From Bog-756 sp049517675 (GTDB lineage: Bacteria; Actinomycetota; Acidimicrobiia; Acidimicrobiales; RAAP-2): a stretch of 64,000 bases of DNA. The notes under the pieces are model-generated. The model worked only from the letters and a program-made list of their open reading frames with translations, did not search any database and was not told the DNA's origin. Positions 28,585-36,837 of the stretch are shown one piece after another. Positions within the stretch are counted from its first letter, which is position 1. Each line of letters begins with the position of its first letter. The stretch lies in the NCBI GenBank assembly GCA_049517675.1, contig JBEKRV010000009.1, forward strand, positions 1-64,000, in the 5' to 3' direction. A program made the position numbers and the translations under genes.

Positions 28585-29805
28585 ATGACCCCCGCCGCCG
28601 TGACGACCTCGTTCATCGTCGTGTTCTCACTGTTCGTCGTGGCCTTCGTGGTCCTCTCCGTCCTGACGGTCCGGTTCGTCGTCCGACAGGCCAGGGGTGC
28701 ACGTTCCCAGTGGCTGGCGGGCGGGCGGGCCGGGGGCGTCGGCGACACCGGCGACACGGACGAGGAGGAGGAGGAGGAGGAGGAGGAGGGGATGACCGCG
28801 CTGGTGCTCGCCGGCGGGAGCACCCGGGGAGCCATCCAGATCGGGATGCTCCAGGTGCTGGCCGAGCACGGCTTCGTACCGGACCGCATCTACGGATCGT
28901 CGGTCGGGGCCATCAACGGGGTCGGGTTCGCCGCCGACCCAACCCGCGAGGGCGTCGAGCAGATGACCCGGGTCTGGCTGCGCATCCGTCGGGAGGACGT
29001 CTATCCCCAAGGGAGGCTGCACGGACCCTGGCTCTACCTCCAACAGCGCGAGGCCGTGTTCTCCAACTCCGGTCTGCGCTCGATCATCGGGGAGGGTTTC
29101 CCCCACGAGCGTCTCGAGGACGCGGTGATCCCCGTCGAGGTGGTGGCCACATCCCTGACCAACGGCGGTGAGCGGTGGTTCACCTACGGGCCGGCCGTCG
29201 ATGCCGTCCTGGCATCGGCGGCGATGCCGGCCGTCTTCCCGCCCGTCGAGATCGACGGCGAGAAGTACATCGACGGCGGCGTCGTCGACAACGTTCCCCT
29301 CCAGCGGGCGATCGACGCCGGTGCGACCCGGATCGTGGTACTGCTCTGCTCGCCGCCGGTGTTCGAGCCGCCCGTGTCGAGACGGCCGGTGGAGGGGATG
29401 GTCAACGCGCTCTTCATCTCGATCCACGCCCGGTTCGTCAGGGACATGTCCCACCTTCCCGAGGGTGTCGAAGTGATCCTGTGCGCCGGGCCGGAGGGGA
29501 CCACACGTGACTTCGACGACTTCTCGACCACCGAGCACCTGATCGCCCTCGGGCGGGCCGAGGCATCAGAGGTGGTCCGGCGCTACGGGCTCGGAACGAT
29601 CGCCTATCCGGCACCGCCCATGCCGGCGCGGACCGCCGTTCCCGAGGACGACGGAGCGGGTGATGATCGCCGGGCCGGCGACCGCCGTTCCGGTGACCGA
29701 CGGTCCGGCGTCACCGACGGCGTGGCGCCGGCGGACGGTCAGTCCCGCGAGCCGGCGTCCGCGGGCGGACCGGAGCCGTTGACCCAGCCGGATCCCGGAA
29801 CGTAG
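28585..29805 (+). CDS. Patatin-like phospholipase with N-terminal membrane anchor
   Basis: 406 residues. A membrane helix (about 6-30) is followed by a run of nine Glu encoded by GAG repeats, then the patatin domain: oxyanion loop LAGGSTRGA, nucleophile elbow YGSSVGA and the catalytic Asp in YIDGGVVDN. These form the Ser-Asp dyad of patatin lipases. The C-terminus is disordered, with repeated Asp/Arg/Gly pairs (DRRAGDRRSGDRRSG). The tail overlaps the convergent acetyltransferase gene by 67 bases. Its likely role is membrane-lipid hydrolysis; the substrate is unknown. Confidence 0.85.
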   Translation: MTPAAVTTSFIVVFSLFVVAFVVLSVLTVRFVVRQARGARSQWLAGGRAGGVGDTGDTDEEEEEEEEEGMTALVLAGGSTRGAIQIGMLQVLAEHGFVPDRIYGSSVGAINGVGFAADPTREGVEQMTRVWLRIRREDVYPQGRLHGPWLYLQQREAVFSNSGLRSIIGEGFPHERLEDAVIPVEVVATSLTNGGERWFTYGPAVDAVLASAAMPAVFPPVEIDGEKYIDGGVVDNVPLQRAIDAGATRIVVLLCSPPVFEPPVSRRPVEGMVNALFISIHARFVRDMSHLPEGVEVILCAGPEGTTRDFDDFSTTEHLIALGRAEASEVVRRYGLGTIAYPAPPMPARTAVPEDDGAGDDRRAGDRRSGDRRSGVTDGVAPADGQSREPASAGGPEPLTQPDPGT

Positions 29806-30512
29806 CGACGCACGATCTTGGCCGGGACCCCGGCCACCACGCAGTGGTCCGGGAAGATGCCACGGACGACGGCTCCGGCCGCCACCACCACGTTCTTCCC
29901 GAGCTCCGTCCCGGGCAGGATGACCACCCCGGTGCCGAGCCAGCTCCCGTCGCCCACGATCACCGGCACGTCGTGGGGCCACTGGACGTGAACCACCTCG
30001 TCGGGGTTCTCGTAGCCGTGGTTCTGATCGGTGATGTACACGTAGGGGCCGGTCTGGACATCGCTGCCGATCTCGATCGAGAAGTGGCCGACGATGTGAC
30101 TGCCCCGTCCGATCATGCTGCGGTCGCCGATCCGGACCACCGGGTCGGTGACCATCCGCTGTCCGGGGACCATCCCCGCCGACAGGCTCACGTAGGGCCC
30201 GACCAGGGTGTCCTCGCCGATGTGGATCCAGCGTTCGCCGAAGATGGCCCCGGTCGGGAACGCCAGGCAGCTTCCCCTGCCGAAGGCCCCGAACCTGTCG
30301 GCCAGCCGGTCGCCGGGACCGGTCGCCCCCTGGCGGACCATCCAGTCCCATCCCGAATGGACCAGTGAGTGGAGGACACGGTGACGAAGCCCGCGGATGC
30401 CCCCTGCCGGGGCGGGTCCGTGCCGGGGCGGGAGCCCGGCGACCGGACCCCCGGCGGCTTCCGGCGAGGCAGGTACCGCCCGATCGTCGTGGTCCGGGTT
30501 CGCAGCGTTCAC
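29739..30512 (-). CDS. Left-handed beta-helix (hexapeptide repeat) acyltransferase
   Basis: 257 residues from GTG 30512. Hexapeptide repeats run through most of it: IHIGEDTLVGPYVSLSAG, VRIGDRSMIGRGSHI, IEIGSDVQTGPYVYI and VIVGDGSWLGTGVVI. The catalytic-type loop DQNHGYENP is seen in maltose/galactoside and sugar O-acetyltransferases. The end is VAGVPAKIVRRY, the usual trimer-forming terminus. It could modify cell-surface sugars. The longer frame to 30596 has a weak, basic start and was not used. The gene converges on the patatin gene and the ends overlap. Confidence 0.85.
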   Translation of the reverse strand: MNAANPDHDDRAVPASPEAAGGPVAGLPPRHGPAPAGGIRGLRHRVLHSLVHSGWDWMVRQGATGPGDRLADRFGAFGRGSCLAFPTGAIFGERWIHIGEDTLVGPYVSLSAGMVPGQRMVTDPVVRIGDRSMIGRGSHIVGHFSIEIGSDVQTGPYVYITDQNHGYENPDEVVHVQWPHDVPVIVGDGSWLGTGVVILPGTELGKNVVVAAGAVVRGIFPDHCVVAGVPAKIVRRYVPGSGWVNGSGPPADAGSRD

Positions 30513-30612
30513 CCCGCGACGGTAGCCAAGTTCCGCGCCCGGGTGCGGGGCCCGCGACAAGGACGCTCCCTCGTGGCCGCCGGCCCGATCCGTCACTCCC
30601 TACCATGGGGTC

Positions 30613-31410
30613 ATGGACGGCACGGCGGGCACCGGGAAGATCGACGACGTCGACGAGGTGCTGGCGGACAAGGCACGCCTCGGGAAGTCGGGCTTCGCCT
30701 CCGGCTCGGACGTGTACGAGCGGGCCCGGCCCGGCTACTCCGACGAGTCGGTGTCCAGCCTGGTCGAGTCGTTGGGCATCGTCCCGGCCAGCCGGGTCCT
30801 CGACGTCGCCTCCGGAACCGGCAAGTTGACCCGCTCGCTCGTGGCTGCCGGGGCGTCCTGCATCGCGGCCGAGCCGTCGGCGTCGATGCGCGCCTCGTTC
30901 GCCTCCGTCCTGCCCGACGTGCCCCAGGTGGGTGCCGACGCCACGTTCCTGCCGTTCGCCGATTCGAGCTTCGACGCGGTGACCGTGGCCCAGGCGTTCC
31001 ACTGGTTCGCCGGCGACGAGGCCCTGGCCGAATTCGCCCGGGTGCTCCGACCGGGCGGAGGACTCGGCCTGATCTGGAACGAGCGCGACGAGTCGGACCC
31101 GCTCGTGGCCGAGCTCACCCGGATCAGCAAATGGGACCAGCACCAGCCCTATCCCGTCGGTCGCGACTTCGGTGAGGTGGTGGACGCCTCCGGGAGGTTC
31201 GGACCGGTGACCCGGACCCGGTTCCACTTCGTCCAGCCGCTCGACCGGACCGCCTTCGTCGAGCAGGTCGCCTCGCGCAGCTACATCGTGGTCCTCCCCG
31301 AGGACCGGCGCCGGGCCATCCTCGACGGGGTGGCCGCGCTGGCCGACTCCCTCGCCGAGCCCATCGAGCTCCCCTACCTGGTCGACCTCTTCTGCGCGCG
31401 GGCGCGCTGA
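30613..31410 (+). CDS. Class I SAM-dependent methyltransferase
   Basis: 265 residues. Motif I is VLDVASGTGKLT, motif II AAEPSASM, then QVGADATFLPFADSSFDAVT and the post-motif VLRPGGGLGLIWNERD. The layout (methyltransf_11/25) matches small-molecule methyltransferases such as those acting on quinones, sterols or fatty-acid derivatives. Neighbours give no firm clue. ATG at 30613 precedes the conserved part by a normal distance. Confidence 0.87.
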   Translation: MDGTAGTGKIDDVDEVLADKARLGKSGFASGSDVYERARPGYSDESVSSLVESLGIVPASRVLDVASGTGKLTRSLVAAGASCIAAEPSASMRASFASVLPDVPQVGADATFLPFADSSFDAVTVAQAFHWFAGDEALAEFARVLRPGGGLGLIWNERDESDPLVAELTRISKWDQHQPYPVGRDFGEVVDASGRFGPVTRTRFHFVQPLDRTAFVEQVASRSYIVVLPEDRRRAILDGVAALADSLAEPIELPYLVDLFCARAR

Positions 31411-31522
31411 CCCGGGACACCCGCCGTCCGGCTTGCCTCCCGTCGTCCCGGCGGTGCAGCCTGTCCCCCGAGGGCCGGTGCGACCACGCGCTCGGGACCC
31501 GGCAATCGGGGAAGGCACGACC

Positions 31523-31882
31523 ATGATCAAGATGACCTGTCTGCTGAGGCGCAAGGAGGGGTTGACCCCCGCCGAGTTCCACGCCTACTGGCGGGACCAC
31601 CACGGCCCACTGATCGCTGCCAGCAGCGCGGCCAAGTACGTTCTGCGCTACGAGCAGAACCCGCGCCCGCTCGACGACTACCGGGGCGACGACGACCGCT
31701 CGGGCTACGACGGTGTCACCGTCCAGTGGTTCGAGTCGATGGACGCCTACTACGCCCACATGGGTGAGGGCGACTTCCCGGCCATGATGGAGGACATCGC
31801 CAAGTTCCTGGACACCGACCGCCTCGAGGTCGTGCTGACCGAGGAGCCGATCGTCGTCATCGACGGCGAGGTCGACTGGTAG
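31523..31882 (+). CDS. EthD-family small protein
   Basis: 119 residues with the EthD ferredoxin-like fold: IKMTCLLRRKEGLTPAEFHA, YWRDHHGPLIAA, later WFESMDAYY and FLDTDRL. GGGGAAGG sits before ATG 31523. EthD proteins accompany P450 systems (ethyl tert-butyl ether oxidation) or act as small decyclases. Here the gene lies 136 bases ahead of a P450 gene on the same strand, but a promoter and operator stand in between, so it is likely a separate transcript. Confidence 0.85.
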   Translation: MIKMTCLLRRKEGLTPAEFHAYWRDHHGPLIAASSAAKYVLRYEQNPRPLDDYRGDDDRSGYDGVTVQWFESMDAYYAHMGEGDFPAMMEDIAKFLDTDRLEVVLTEEPIVVIDGEVDW

Positions 31883-31942
31883 GTCGGGGCCGGCACGGTT
31901 GCACCGTGCGCCGTACCCACCGGGTGCCCCCGTCCACCATCA

Positions 31943-31971
31943 TTGACGGGCCGCGTGGCCGGACGTACGAT
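31943..31971 (+). promoter_or_regulatory. Sigma-A-type promoter of the P450-TetR operon
   Basis: TTGACG (31943-31948), a 17-base spacer, and TACGAT (31966-31971) match the -35 and -10 boxes well. Transcription would start near 31978, at the edge of the operator palindrome and about 40 bases before the P450 start. Confidence 0.65.
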
Positions 31972-31979
31972 CCTTTCTT

Positions 31980-31996
31980 TCGGACAGAGTGTCCGA
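31980..31996. promoter_or_regulatory. Perfect operator palindrome, likely TetR site
   Basis: TCGGACA-GAG-TGTCCGA is a perfect inverted repeat with seven-base arms, located just downstream of the -10 box, where binding would block transcription. The TetR gene at the end of the same operon is the natural candidate to bind it, giving autoregulation. Confidence 0.7.
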
Positions 31997-32018
31997 TGCA
32001 TGGGAAGGGGCGTCCGAC

Positions 32019-33275
32019 ATGAGTCAGACGGAATTGGACATCAGCAGCGTCAGCTTCGATGACATCAACCTGCTCGACTCGACGGTCTTTGCCGAGCGCG
32101 TTCCCCACGAGTGGTTCGCCTACCTGCGCCAGAACGCGCCGGTGTGGTGGCAGGAGGAGACGGACGGGCCCGGGTTCTGGGCGGTGACCACGCTGGCCGA
32201 GGCCACCCAGGTCAACCGGGACTACGAGCACTTCTCGTCGGCCCGCAAGGCCACCTATCTCTGGGAGCTGTCCGAAGACGACCTGGCCCAGCAGCAGTTG
32301 ATCATGCTGAACATGGACCCGCCGTTGCACACCCGCTACCGCCGGCTGGTCAACAAGGGGTTCACCCCCCGGATGGTCAACCACCTCCACGAGCGGATCC
32401 ACGCCGCCACCGACACCATCATCGACCAGGTGATCGAGAAGGGCTCCGCCGACTTCGTGACCGACATCGCGGCCGAGCTCCCGCTGGTGGTGATCGCCGA
32501 GCTGCTGGGCGTTCCGAACGAGGACCGTCACCGGATGTTCGACTGGTCGAATCGGATGATCGGGAGCGAGGACCCCGAATACCAGACCGGCGGCGAGGTG
32601 GCCCAGGCAGCCTCGATGGAGCTCTACGCCTACGCCTCGGAACTGTTCGGCACCAAGCGCATCGACCCGCACGACGACCTGATGAGCGTGCTCACCCAGG
32701 TCGAGATCGACGGCGAGCAGCTGTCGTCGCTCGATCTCGAGCTGTTCTTCCTCCTGCTCACCGTGGCCGGCAACGAAACCACCCGGAACCTCATCTCGGG
32801 GGCGATGGCCACCTTCTTCGAGCACCCCGACCAGTGGGAGCTCCTGCGGAACGACCGGTCCCTCCTGCCCGACGCCGTCGAGGAGATGCTGCGCTACGTC
32901 ACGCCCGTCATGAACTTCCGACGCCAGACCACCTCGGAGGTCGAGCTCGGGGGCCAGAAGATCGAGGCCGACTCGAAGGTGGTGTTCTTCCACATCTCGG
33001 CCAACCGGGACGAGCAGGTCTTCGACAACCCCCAGACGTTCGACATCACCCGCAACCCCAACCCGCACATGGCCTTCGGCGGCGGCGGACCCCACTTCTG
33101 CCTGGGGGCCAACCTGGCCCGGATGGAGATCCGGGTGATGTTCGAGCACCTCCTCGACCGGATGCCGGACATGGAGCTCGCCGGGCAAGTCGAGCGGCTC
33201 CAGTCGGCGTTCATCAGTGGGGTCAAGCACATTCCGATCACCTTCCCGACCGGACCGACCGTCGACCCCGGGTAG
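32019..33275 (+). CDS. Cytochrome P450, CYP125/CYP124/CYP142-like
   Basis: 418 residues, soluble P450. The I-helix motif is AGNETT (250-255), ExxR is E289-R292, and the haem loop FGGGGPHFCLG has Cys361 as iron ligand. AGNETT and the overall pattern fit the mycobacterial CYP124/125/142 group, which hydroxylates the terminal carbon of sterols or branched lipids. ATG at 32019 is used, with GAAGGGG upstream. The gene directly abuts the TetR gene (stop codon followed at once by ATG). Promoter and operator lie just upstream. A redox partner is not encoded nearby. Confidence 0.9.
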   Translation: MSQTELDISSVSFDDINLLDSTVFAERVPHEWFAYLRQNAPVWWQEETDGPGFWAVTTLAEATQVNRDYEHFSSARKATYLWELSEDDLAQQQLIMLNMDPPLHTRYRRLVNKGFTPRMVNHLHERIHAATDTIIDQVIEKGSADFVTDIAAELPLVVIAELLGVPNEDRHRMFDWSNRMIGSEDPEYQTGGEVAQAASMELYAYASELFGTKRIDPHDDLMSVLTQVEIDGEQLSSLDLELFFLLLTVAGNETTRNLISGAMATFFEHPDQWELLRNDRSLLPDAVEEMLRYVTPVMNFRRQTTSEVELGGQKIEADSKVVFFHISANRDEQVFDNPQTFDITRNPNPHMAFGGGGPHFCLGANLARMEIRVMFEHLLDRMPDMELAGQVERLQSAFISGVKHIPITFPTGPTVDPG

Positions 33276-33896
33276 ATGCCCGCACGGAAGTCCTCCGACG
33301 AGCTGAAGGAGGTCATTCGCGACTTCCGTCGTGACCAGGTCATCGACGTAGCCCGACGCCTCTTCGGCGAGCGCGGCACCACCGACGTGTCCATGGACGA
33401 GATCGCCTCGAAGGCCGGTGTGGCCCGATCCACGGTCTACGTCTACTTCGCCAATCGCGAGGAGCTCCTGCGTGCCTGTCTGCAGCGCATGCACGCCCAG
33501 CTGCTCGAGGCCATCGCCTCTACGTGGGAAGAGGACGCCGATCCGGCCCACCGCCTGGAGCGGCTGATCGAGGAGATGCTGGCGCGTGTGGACGACAGCC
33601 CGGGGTTCTTCCGACTGGCCCTGGTCACCCAGGGGACACCGGCGAAGGGTGCCGAGGCGGTCGGGGACGAGCTGGCCCTCATCGGCCTGGACATCGCGGG
33701 GTTGATCCAGGACCTGGTCGACGAGGGCATGGCCCGCGGCCACTTCCGGCTGCTGGACACCGACCTCGCCATCTCGCTCGTCGGTCAGCAGATCTACGGG
33801 GCGATGGCGGTGCGTGCCGCAGAGCCGGCACCGCGCGACCGGAGGTTGGCGGCAGCCGACACCGTCCGGTTCATCCTGCACGGCCTGGCGGCCTGA
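33276..33896 (+). CDS. TetR-family regulator of the P450 operon
   Basis: 206 residues. The DNA-binding domain is at about 17-63: ARRLFGERGTTDVSMDEIAS then KAGVARSTVYVYFANREELL. Its start follows the P450 stop with no gap, so both are on one transcript and probably coupled. The most likely site is the palindrome at 31980-31996. Its last codons (LHGLAA) form the first unit of a 25-bp tandem repeat that runs on past the stop. Confidence 0.9.
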   Translation: MPARKSSDELKEVIRDFRRDQVIDVARRLFGERGTTDVSMDEIASKAGVARSTVYVYFANREELLRACLQRMHAQLLEAIASTWEEDADPAHRLERLIEEMLARVDDSPGFFRLALVTQGTPAKGAEAVGDELALIGLDIAGLIQDLVDEGMARGHFRLLDTDLAISLVGQQIYGAMAVRAAEPAPRDRRLAAADTVRFILHGLAA

Positions 33897-34027
33897 GCCA
33901 CCGCACGGCCTGGCGGCCTGAGCCACCGCACGGCCTGGCGGCCTGAGCCACCGCACGGCCTGGCGGCCTGAGCCACCGCACGGCCTGGCGGCCTGAGCCA
34001 TCGCACGGCCTGGCGGCCTGAGCCACC
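33878..34027. repeat. Six tandem copies of a 25-bp unit over the tetR 3' end
   Basis: Units start at 33878, 33903, 33928, 33953, 33978 and 34003, with a single change (T for C) at the end of unit five. The first unit contains the final codons and TGA of the TetR gene; the others are non-coding copies filling the gap to the convergent Bax-inhibitor-like gene. 25 is not a multiple of three. There are no spacers, so it is not a CRISPR. Confidence 0.95.
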
Positions 34028-34052
34028 GACCGCACAAATCGGTACCCGACGC

Positions 34053-34946
34053 CTAGCGCGAGCCTCCGAAGATGCGAAGCAGGGCCAGGTAGACCATGAC
34101 GGAGGAGACGAGGATCGTGAAGGCCGAGAACCACTCGGCGTCGGCCTCGATGCCGGCCGCCTCGGCCCTGTCCACGAAGCTGAAGTCCATGAAGAGGTTC
34201 GCCACGGCGATGATCAGGTAGAGGACGCCGAAGATGAGCAGGCCGGACATCCCCGAGAGCCCCCACCCGGTGAGGAAGGAGGCCATCATCACCACGAGCA
34301 GCCCGACGGTGGCCACCAGCGTGATCATGAAGAACCGGGGCCCGACCTTGACCAGGCCGGTCCGATAGACGCCCCACACGGCGGCCACGACGGCCACCGT
34401 CCCGAGGACCGCCAGGGTGACCACGTGGGCACCCTGGTCGGCGTAGAACCGGGAGATGATCCCGAGGACCGCGCCTTCGGCCACGGCGTAGATCGGCGCG
34501 AGCACCGGGGCGAGCCGGGGCCGGAAGATGCACCACAGGGCGACACCGAGGCCACCGAGCATGGCGACCACGGCGACGCCCATCGGCAAATTGCCGAGGT
34601 AGGCGACGGCACCCACCACCAGGGCGATCAGGCCGAGGAGGCCGACCTTGTTGAGGGCGCCGTCCGCCGTGAACCGGGCGGCCTGGCCGGCTGCGGGAGG
34701 AGCCGGTGGCGGTCCCTGGGGCTGGAGGTGCCAGGTGGCTCCGTCCCACGACCACCAGTTGCCGTCGGGCTGCTGCTTCCAGTTGGTCGGGGCGGTCGCC
34801 GGTGCGCCCTGGAACGTCGTCACCATCCGGTTGTAGTTGGACACCGTTCCGAACGACGCACCGGAACGGCGCGTCCTCGTCGCCGTACCGCTGGTCGCGG
34901 TCCCACCCATCGGGGTTCCGGGCGTAGATCCTTGCGTCGAGCTCAT
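34053..34946 (-). CDS. Bax inhibitor-1 (YccA)-like membrane protein
   Basis: 297 residues. A Thr/Gly/Pro-rich N-terminal region includes a Trp-rich patch (NWWSWDGATWHLQPQGPP) like the short DUF2510-type motif of actinobacterial membrane proteins. Seven membrane helices follow from about residue 100 to the end, with PRLAPVLAPIYAVAEGAVLG and a late FMDFSFVDRAEAAGIEADAE loop typical of the Bax1-I family. These proteins act in calcium leak or membrane homeostasis in other organisms; the bacterial role is not settled. It converges with the repeat-bearing TetR gene. Confidence 0.85.
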   Translation of the reverse strand: MSSTQGSTPGTPMGGTATSGTATRTRRSGASFGTVSNYNRMVTTFQGAPATAPTNWKQQPDGNWWSWDGATWHLQPQGPPPAPPAAGQAARFTADGALNKVGLLGLIALVVGAVAYLGNLPMGVAVVAMLGGLGVALWCIFRPRLAPVLAPIYAVAEGAVLGIISRFYADQGAHVVTLAVLGTVAVVAAVWGVYRTGLVKVGPRFFMITLVATVGLLVVMMASFLTGWGLSGMSGLLIFGVLYLIIAVANLFMDFSFVDRAEAAGIEADAEWFSAFTILVSSVMVYLALLRIFGGSR

Positions 34947-35077
34947 CGTCGCTCCTGTACTGGTTCGAATGTGTCCACCAGTGTAGCGGGGGGCACCATT
35001 CGGACCTCGTCGCGGCGCGGCGGTATCCCCTGGTCAGCCTCAGGCATCCCCCGGGTCAGCCTCCGCAATCACCCTGG

Positions 35078-35350
35078 TCAGCCTCCGGCGACGGCCGGGA
35101 CGATCGAGATGGTCTGCCCGTCGGCGACCGGCGTGGCCAGCCCCTCGAGGAACCGGACGTCCTCCTCGTCGAGGAAGACGTTGACGAACCGGCGGAGGCC
35201 GCCGTCGGCGTCGAAGATCCGCTCGGCGAACCCGGCGTGGGCGGCATCGAGACCCTTGAGGACCTCGCCCACCGTCGAGCCCTCGATGACCAGCTCGCCG
35301 GCTCCGCCGGTCAGCGTGCGCAACTGCGCCGGGATACGGACCTTGCTCAT
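35078..35350 (-). CDS. ThiS/MoaD-like sulphur carrier protein
   Basis: 90 residues of the ubiquitin-like beta-grasp family, ending in the VAGG diglycine that is adenylated and thiocarboxylated in ThiS, MoaD and CysO. Typical segments are VRIPAQLRTLTGGAGEL, GEVLKGLDAAH and FVNVFLDEEDVRFLEGL. ATG at 35350 overlaps the threonine synthase stop (ATGA) and has GAGGAG upstream. A carrier next to threonine synthase is a common actinobacterial pair; the CysO route of cysteine synthesis is one possible role. No partner E1-like or protease gene is in the window. Confidence 0.88.
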   Translation of the reverse strand: MSKVRIPAQLRTLTGGAGELVIEGSTVGEVLKGLDAAHAGFAERIFDADGGLRRFVNVFLDEEDVRFLEGLATPVADGQTISIVPAVAGG

Positions 35351-36612
35351 CGGGATCTCCTCGTAGTGGTCGAACGACTGGACTCGGCCGCCATGGCCTG
35401 GGCGAACGAGTCGAGGGTGGGGGAGATGGTGGCCGTCGGGCCCACCACGTCGGTCAACGCTTCGACCGTCTTGAGCCCGTGGCCGGTGACCATGGCCACC
35501 ACCCGCTCGTCCGAGCGGATGACGCCCTCGGCCGTCAGCTTGGCCAGTGTGGCGATGGTCACACCGCCGGCGGTCTCCGCGAAGATCCCCTCGGTCCGGG
35601 CCAGGAGGCGGATGCCGTCGAGCACCTCGTCGTCGGTGACCGACGCGCAGGCGCCTCCGGACTTGCGGATCGCGTCGAGCGCGTACCACCCGTCGGCAGG
35701 GTTGCCGATGGCCAGCGACTTGGCGATGGTGTGGGGCTTGACCGGCCGGATGGCGTCCGTCCCCTCGGCAAACGCCGTCGCAACCGGCGAGCAGCCCTCC
35801 GCCTGGGCCCCGGACACCCGCACCGACGGCTCCTCGTCGAGCAGGCCGACCTTCCACAGCTCCTTGAACCCCTTGTCCACCTTGGTCAGCTGACTGCCCG
35901 ACCCGATGGGCACCACCACGTGGTCCGGTGCCCGCCATCCGAGCTGCTCCGCGACCTCGAAGGCCAGCGTCTTCGATCCCTCGGCGTAGTAGGTCCGCAC
36001 GTTGACGTTGACGAAGGCCCACTCGGGCTGCTCGCTGGTGAGCTCGGCGCACAGCCGGTTGACATCGTCGTAGCTGCCCTCCACGGCGAAGACCCGTCCC
36101 CCGTAGACGGCGGTCATCGTGATCTTGGCCCGCTCGAGGTCGTGGGGGATCAGCACGACCGAGTCCATCCCGGCCCGTGCGGCGTGGGCGGCCACCGAGT
36201 TGGCCAGGTTCCCGGTCGAGGCGCAGGCGGCGACCTTGAACCCGAGCTGGCGGGCCTTGGTCAGGGCGACCGAGACCACCCGGTCCTTGAACGAGCCGGT
36301 CGGATTGGCCGTGTCGTCCTTGATCCAGACCTCACCCAGCCCGAGCTCGGCGGCCAGTCGGTCGGCGCGCACCAGCGGGGTGAAGCCGGCGCCGAGGTCG
36401 ACCGGGGCGGCATCGGCCACCGGCAGCAGGTCGGCGTAGCGCCAGATCGACCGCGGTCCGGCCTCGACCCGCTCACGGGTGATGGTCGCCGCCACCCGTT
36501 CGTAGTCGTAGGACACCTCGAGGGGCCCGAAACAGAAGTCGCACACATGAAGCGCCTCGGCCGGGTAGGTACGGCCACATTCACGGCAGCGCAAGCCGGA
36601 AACGAAGTCCAC
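35347..36612 (-). CDS. thrC: Threonine synthase
   Basis: 421 residues. It makes threonine from O-phosphohomoserine with PLP. An N-terminal zinc-ribbon-like section has CRECGR and CDFC pairs, followed by TGSFKDR with the PLP-binding Lys at about 109, STGNLANSVA and IGSGSQLTK. GTG at 36612 is chosen over the longer frame because GAGGAG precedes it by six bases. It is the first gene of a two-gene operon with the ThiS/MoaD-like carrier. Confidence 0.92.
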   Translation of the reverse strand: MDFVSGLRCRECGRTYPAEALHVCDFCFGPLEVSYDYERVAATITRERVEAGPRSIWRYADLLPVADAAPVDLGAGFTPLVRADRLAAELGLGEVWIKDDTANPTGSFKDRVVSVALTKARQLGFKVAACASTGNLANSVAAHAARAGMDSVVLIPHDLERAKITMTAVYGGRVFAVEGSYDDVNRLCAELTSEQPEWAFVNVNVRTYYAEGSKTLAFEVAEQLGWRAPDHVVVPIGSGSQLTKVDKGFKELWKVGLLDEEPSVRVSGAQAEGCSPVATAFAEGTDAIRPVKPHTIAKSLAIGNPADGWYALDAIRKSGGACASVTDDEVLDGIRLLARTEGIFAETAGGVTIATLAKLTAEGVIRSDERVVAMVTGHGLKTVEALTDVVGPTATISPTLDSFAQAMAAESSRSTTTRRSR

Positions 36613-36837
36613 AGCAGTCTCCTCATCGCTCGGGCATTGGCACCTGGCACGCATTCCGACCGTTCCGATCAGGTCGATCCGCGTTCAGGTTGCCGCAGCG
36701 TCATCGGGCCCGGTCCCTCAGCTGCTCTGGATGATGGCCTCCATTGTGGCCGATCCGGAGGTCCCCCGTCAACGCGTCGACCCGGTGGCCCTCGGGCGCG
36801 GCGTCCCGACCCCCCGGCGGTGAGGGATGATGGTGGC

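Noticed and set aside
28760..28793. Microsatellite of GAG triplets as a phase-variation switch
   Set aside because: The repeat is in triplets and encodes nine Glu in frame, so slippage would not turn the gene on or off.
33878..34027. CRISPR array
   Set aside because: The 25-base units follow one another with no spacers, and no cas genes are near; it is a simple tandem repeat.
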